DNA of 64,000 nucleotides from Sophora flavescens (taxonomy: Eukaryota > Streptophyta > Magnoliopsida > Fabales > Fabaceae): contig CM061062.1 of NCBI GenBank assembly GCA_030762895.1, positions 133,345,104 through 133,409,103 of the forward strand. The letters run 5' to 3'. Numbering within the stretch: the stretch's first letter is position 1; each line of letters starts with the position of its first letter. The position numbers and the translations under genes were made by a program. Below the pieces are notes generated by a model, which searched no databases, had not been told where the DNA came from, and saw only the letters and a list, made by a program, of their open reading frames with translations. This document shows positions 60,321 to 64,000 of this stretch, piece after piece.

Positions 60321-63300
60321 TGTGACACCCCCCATTTTCAGGGTATCATATTTATGTAACTTGTTGCGGAAATACACTCAATAAAATGTTGCTAGTTGCT
60401 TTCAGAAAATATAATTTTCTAGTTACTTATCCCTTTCAAAATTGGTGATAAAATTTTTTGTTTTCTTTTACTCCACATACAATCCAACACCATTAACATA
60501 ATATACAACTATATAACATATATAGGTATCATAAGAGATTTACACTTAGACCTTCACATAACAGGTCATCTCCCAAAGTCATGACATAAGAAAATAAAGA
60601 TGTAATTGTAATGTAGCGGTAATCTGGAATCACAACTCAAAAGAATGACTCTCAATAGCGAAACATCCAGACTAACAAAATACCACTACTCCATAAGATA
60701 CCAAAAGTCCTACAGCTGGTCAATACTAGTAATCATGGTTGGGAAGACCACCCTGGTTTTCCCTTGCTATCGGGATATCCGGTGAGGATATCTCTAGTTC
60801 TGGAACTATGGAAGTATCAGAACTTAACAGTTCCTTATCTACGAGAAAACCGGTAAATAACCAGAGAGGTGGTAAAGGTATCTCCACCGTCAAAGTCTGG
60901 TAAAGGTATTCCTGGCTCCCGTGTTGGTCACCCAAGCCTCACCATTGTCGGCATTCACACAGATCAAGGATATGATCCTTAAGTACGACAGGTTCGTTTC
61001 ATCGGAGTTCATATGTACTCATATATATATACACACAGTACAGGAAACAACAAACAAATATGCAAGGGTGAGTTACCAATATATGAGTTTAGACAAGACA
61101 ACCCCATAAACGACACACAAACATCATATACCATGTATTCACAGCCTACAAAAATTATCTAAACAGTAGAATAATTTTATCAAAAGGGTTTCATACCCGA
61201 CAGTCATTGTCATTTTATCAAAATGCATGACACTCCAATATTCAGGCTCTATTTTGATACCTAATCTCCGGAGATCCCAACTTCTTTCAAATGAGCTGAT
61301 CAGGCTCAAAAACACGTTCATCTCAACCTCATGTGACCATTGCTCAAACAGCTATTGCAACTGTTCACATGACTCCTCTGTGACAACCACTCAAGCAGCT
61401 ATTGCAGCTGTACACAGGTTACATTTTCAGATAATCCACCTCAACCTCATGTGACCATTGATCAAACAGCTATTGCAACTGTGCACATGACCCCTCTATG
61501 ACAACTACTCAAACAGCTATTACAGTTGTAAACAGATACATAACCACTCAAACAGCTATTGTAGCTTAATCATACGGCCCCTTGTGACAACTATCCAACT
61601 ATTGTTGTAGTCATACACATGGTAACTCATTGGTCCACACAGAACACAATAGTTATTGCGATTAATGGAGTTTATTGTCCATAACCTATTGCATCACTCA
61701 GAACCTCAATAGTCATCACATTAAATTGGAAACAAAGTCCAGTAAAGATACATTGGCTCACACAAAATCCCAATGATCAAATGGAAACATAGTCCATAAC
61801 AGATACATTGATCCACTTAGGACTCAGTGATCATAACACATGACACGTCTGCCAACTATGCATGAGAAAAACTTTTATTCTAGTTTCGTTTTTTTTGTCG
61901 TAATAATCTTTCCTTGTCAAAGCACAAAGCTAACGACCATGCTTAATTTCTTATTAAGACTTTCCACTTAAACAAACATAGGACACACGGTCCAAATGTT
62001 TTAAAACTTAACACATGACACAGTGCTCAATCGCAAAGCCCTAAACTGATGCACCAGTCTTAGGCTCGTGGATATGGAACTCACATTTTCCACATCAACT
62101 TAGGACACACAGTCCACAAAATAATTGCAGGACACTCAGCCCAATGACACAGATCCCTGATCTACGTGTCCATAAAACACTAGAACCCCGACATCTCGGT
62201 TCCTAGGTTCATTTATCATCTTGTAAAACATTTTGCTCAGTGAAAAACAAATACAAAACAAAAGATCCGAAAACTTATCCATGTTTAACGTAATAATTTC
62301 ACTGAATATAATTCTCTTACATAAATCCTTTTTCTGTCAAAACATTTATAAAACCTGAAAATCATTGATAAGTTCTTTTATTTTCTGATTATTTCATTTC
62401 TGAAAATAATTCCCAATAAAAGTCAACTTTAAAAATAATTCAATAAATAAATTCATAATAATAAAATAACTATATATTTAATCTTTTCCTAAAATTTTAA
62501 TAAAATTCTTTTTATAACTTAAATAACTTTTCTGTCAGAAATAATTGTTCTGACTGCTATATAACGTTATTTTTGGAACTTAATCACTTTAAATAACAAT
62601 TTATAATAAAATTGAATTTATTTTGGAAAAATTAGAGCCTGTGAAAAATTTTACAGTTTCGCCCTTTCTGTCGCCTATTGACACAGTTTTCCACAAAATA
62701 TTATTAAAATAATATTTTTGTTTCCACTTTTTCTCAAAATTACCCAAATTAATCACTCTGATTAATTATCCAAGCTTATTAAGCTTTTATCCTCAAATAA
62801 ATTTTTAAACACTGACCAATGTCAGGTTTCTCAGTCTAACTCTCAACAGTAGACAAAATTTCAATCACAGAATAGCATGACATGTATCAATTCATGACAT
62901 GCATCACAATTATAATATAACCAACTAATTATAATCATGTAAATCCACATATCACATAAACTCAATTACTCAGGTAAGTATCTAATCAATCCAACAATTA
63001 ACAGTAAACAATGTAATATCATAAAATATTTCTACAGAAAATTAACAAACGACTCCAACAATAGGCATGTGATTATCTTAAACTCCTCAGGCATACTCCC
63101 CTTACCTCTTGGAGATTCGAACCAAAAGTTTCAAGTAATCTCTCGATTTTGATCCGTTTTTCCTCCTCGGCTTAGATCAAACCAACTCGATCGATTCCTT
63201 CATAACGAATTGCAACCAAAATAAATCAAATCAAACAACGACACACTTAAATTATGAAGGTTATGTTTCGGCCTCTTCAATTTTTCTAGGTTAGGAAAGT

Positions 63301-64000
63301 TAAAATTTTTCTAACTTAGGGAATTATGATCCTTAAGCAAGTTAAACATGATTAAGTCCTTAATCTAAGATCATGAACCAAGAACTTTGAATGAAACTCG
63401 TCTAGTTCCAAGAATAGGGTTTCGATTTTTCACAAAATAAAAAGCTAGGGATTTTTAAATTTTATCAAATCTTGGATTCAACAAACATAGGTAACATAGA
63501 GTTGGATTTAAGTGTCACAAGATAACTTTTGAATCAAAATTTATCCAACAACAAAATTTAGGGTTTCGGCCCTTTTGGAATAAATTAGCTAGGGTTTGAT
63601 TTTTGGTTTCCAAATCACTTGTATACAATAGCTATCATGATATCAAGAGATTAAATCATGAATCCTGGGTTAAAGTTGAAACAAAATCCAAGAACACCCA
63701 TTTTGAGAGGGTTTCGGCCTAGCTCAGAAAATTAGGAAAGAAATTTCTCGTGATCACATGCTTCTAGATGATGAATATAGAGATGATTGTGAGATCATAG
63801 CAATTGGTTTCAAGTCAAAAGGATTTTTCTGCAATTAGTTATGAATTTTTGAAGAAAGCTTCATGAACATGAAATAAAATGAAGAACATGATGATTCATG
63901 TCATAAACTCATAACAGTTGTGAAGAGAAAGGCTTAGAATAACAAGATTAAGAGAGGTTACCTCTTGATGATCAAAGAAAAGGATGATTTGGATGAAGTT
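60321..64000 (-). repeat. 5' LTR (incomplete in window) of the gag-only element
   Basis: It starts on + with 'tgtgacacccccca' and is homologous to 54480-57570. It keeps the block 61205-61900 with the conserved anchors 'ctaatctccggagat' (61262) and 'gacacgtctgcc' (61845), which the 3' LTR has lost. The right end is beyond 64000. Confidence 0.85.
61320..61620. repeat. Minisatellite of 'cagctattgcaactgt' units between conserved LTR anchors
   Basis: Seven or so imperfect copies of 'actcaaacagctattgcaac' with 'gtgacaac' linkers. A larger unit starting 'tcaacctcatgtgaccattg' occurs at 61322 and 61440. It sits between the same anchors as the arrays at 17929-18115 and 47088-47262 but has an unrelated sequence. 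Confidence 0.85.

Larger units (their letters stand above)
54480..64000 (-). mobile_element. Tekay-type gypsy element with gag only (TR-GAG-like), right end outside window
   Basis: In - orientation: 5' LTR (60321 to beyond 64000), iMet-type primer site (60305-60316), decayed gag (60032-58929), the first residues of protease, then directly the 3' end of the internal region, polypurine tract (about 58286-58325) and 3' LTR (58285-54480). Protease, reverse transcriptase and integrase are missing. The 5' LTR should end about 0.7 kb past the window, judged by matching 57531-57570 to 63961-64000. Confidence 0.85.

Overview
This window looks like a retrotransposon- and transposon-rich stretch of a flowering-plant (eudicot) nuclear genome. 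The grounds are the element families (CACTA with Ulp1 genes, Athila and Tekay-type Ty3/gypsy, Ty1/copia, a plant L1-type LINE), an mTERF-family gene fragment, AT-rich sequence and plant-style introns. CACTA subterminal motifs of the 'aactgacgtt' and 'accgatgtgg' kinds suggest a legume, but that is recall rather than proof. I see no intact host gene. The only host-gene sequence I can support is a decayed mTERF cluster.

Layout. 1-354: unassigned flank. About 355-4997: a CACTA element on + that has lost the TNP2 transposase but keeps a multi-exon Transposase_24/Ulp1-like gene. 4990-13733: a second, related CACTA element on - with a decayed TNP2 gene and the homologous Ulp1 gene. The two converge on a shared 8-bp palindromic terminus. 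13734-18809: 3' end and very long LTR of a Tekay-like gypsy element (+), full of minisatellites. 18810-26640: frameshifted mTERF pseudogene and a broken tandem duplicate carrying a Ty1/copia fragment. 26641-28936: AT-rich, nothing supported. 28950-44439: L1-type LINE split by a 9.16-kb Athila element (34250-43406, - strand) with a perfect 5-bp target duplication. 44694-46093: solo LTR with a perfect 5-bp target duplication. 46304-50456: a palindromic Tekay-type LTR structure with the same LTR end on both outer edges. 50457-54479: intergenic DNA with a foldback repeat and an AT microsatellite. 54480-64000: a Tekay-type element (-) that keeps gag and long LTRs but has lost pol; its 5' LTR runs off the window.

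How it fits together. Almost every element is nested in or abuts another, and nearly every coding region carries stops, frameshifts or deletions, so this is old heterochromatin-like sequence. The most unusual points are the inverted LTR 'dimer' with its own target duplication; three related Tekay LTRs carrying unrelated minisatellites at the same internal site; and a palindromic CACGGCC/GGCCGTG repeat shared by DNA transposons and an Athila LTR. I found no CRISPR, operon or prokaryote-type system, and no convincing tRNA or rRNA gene.
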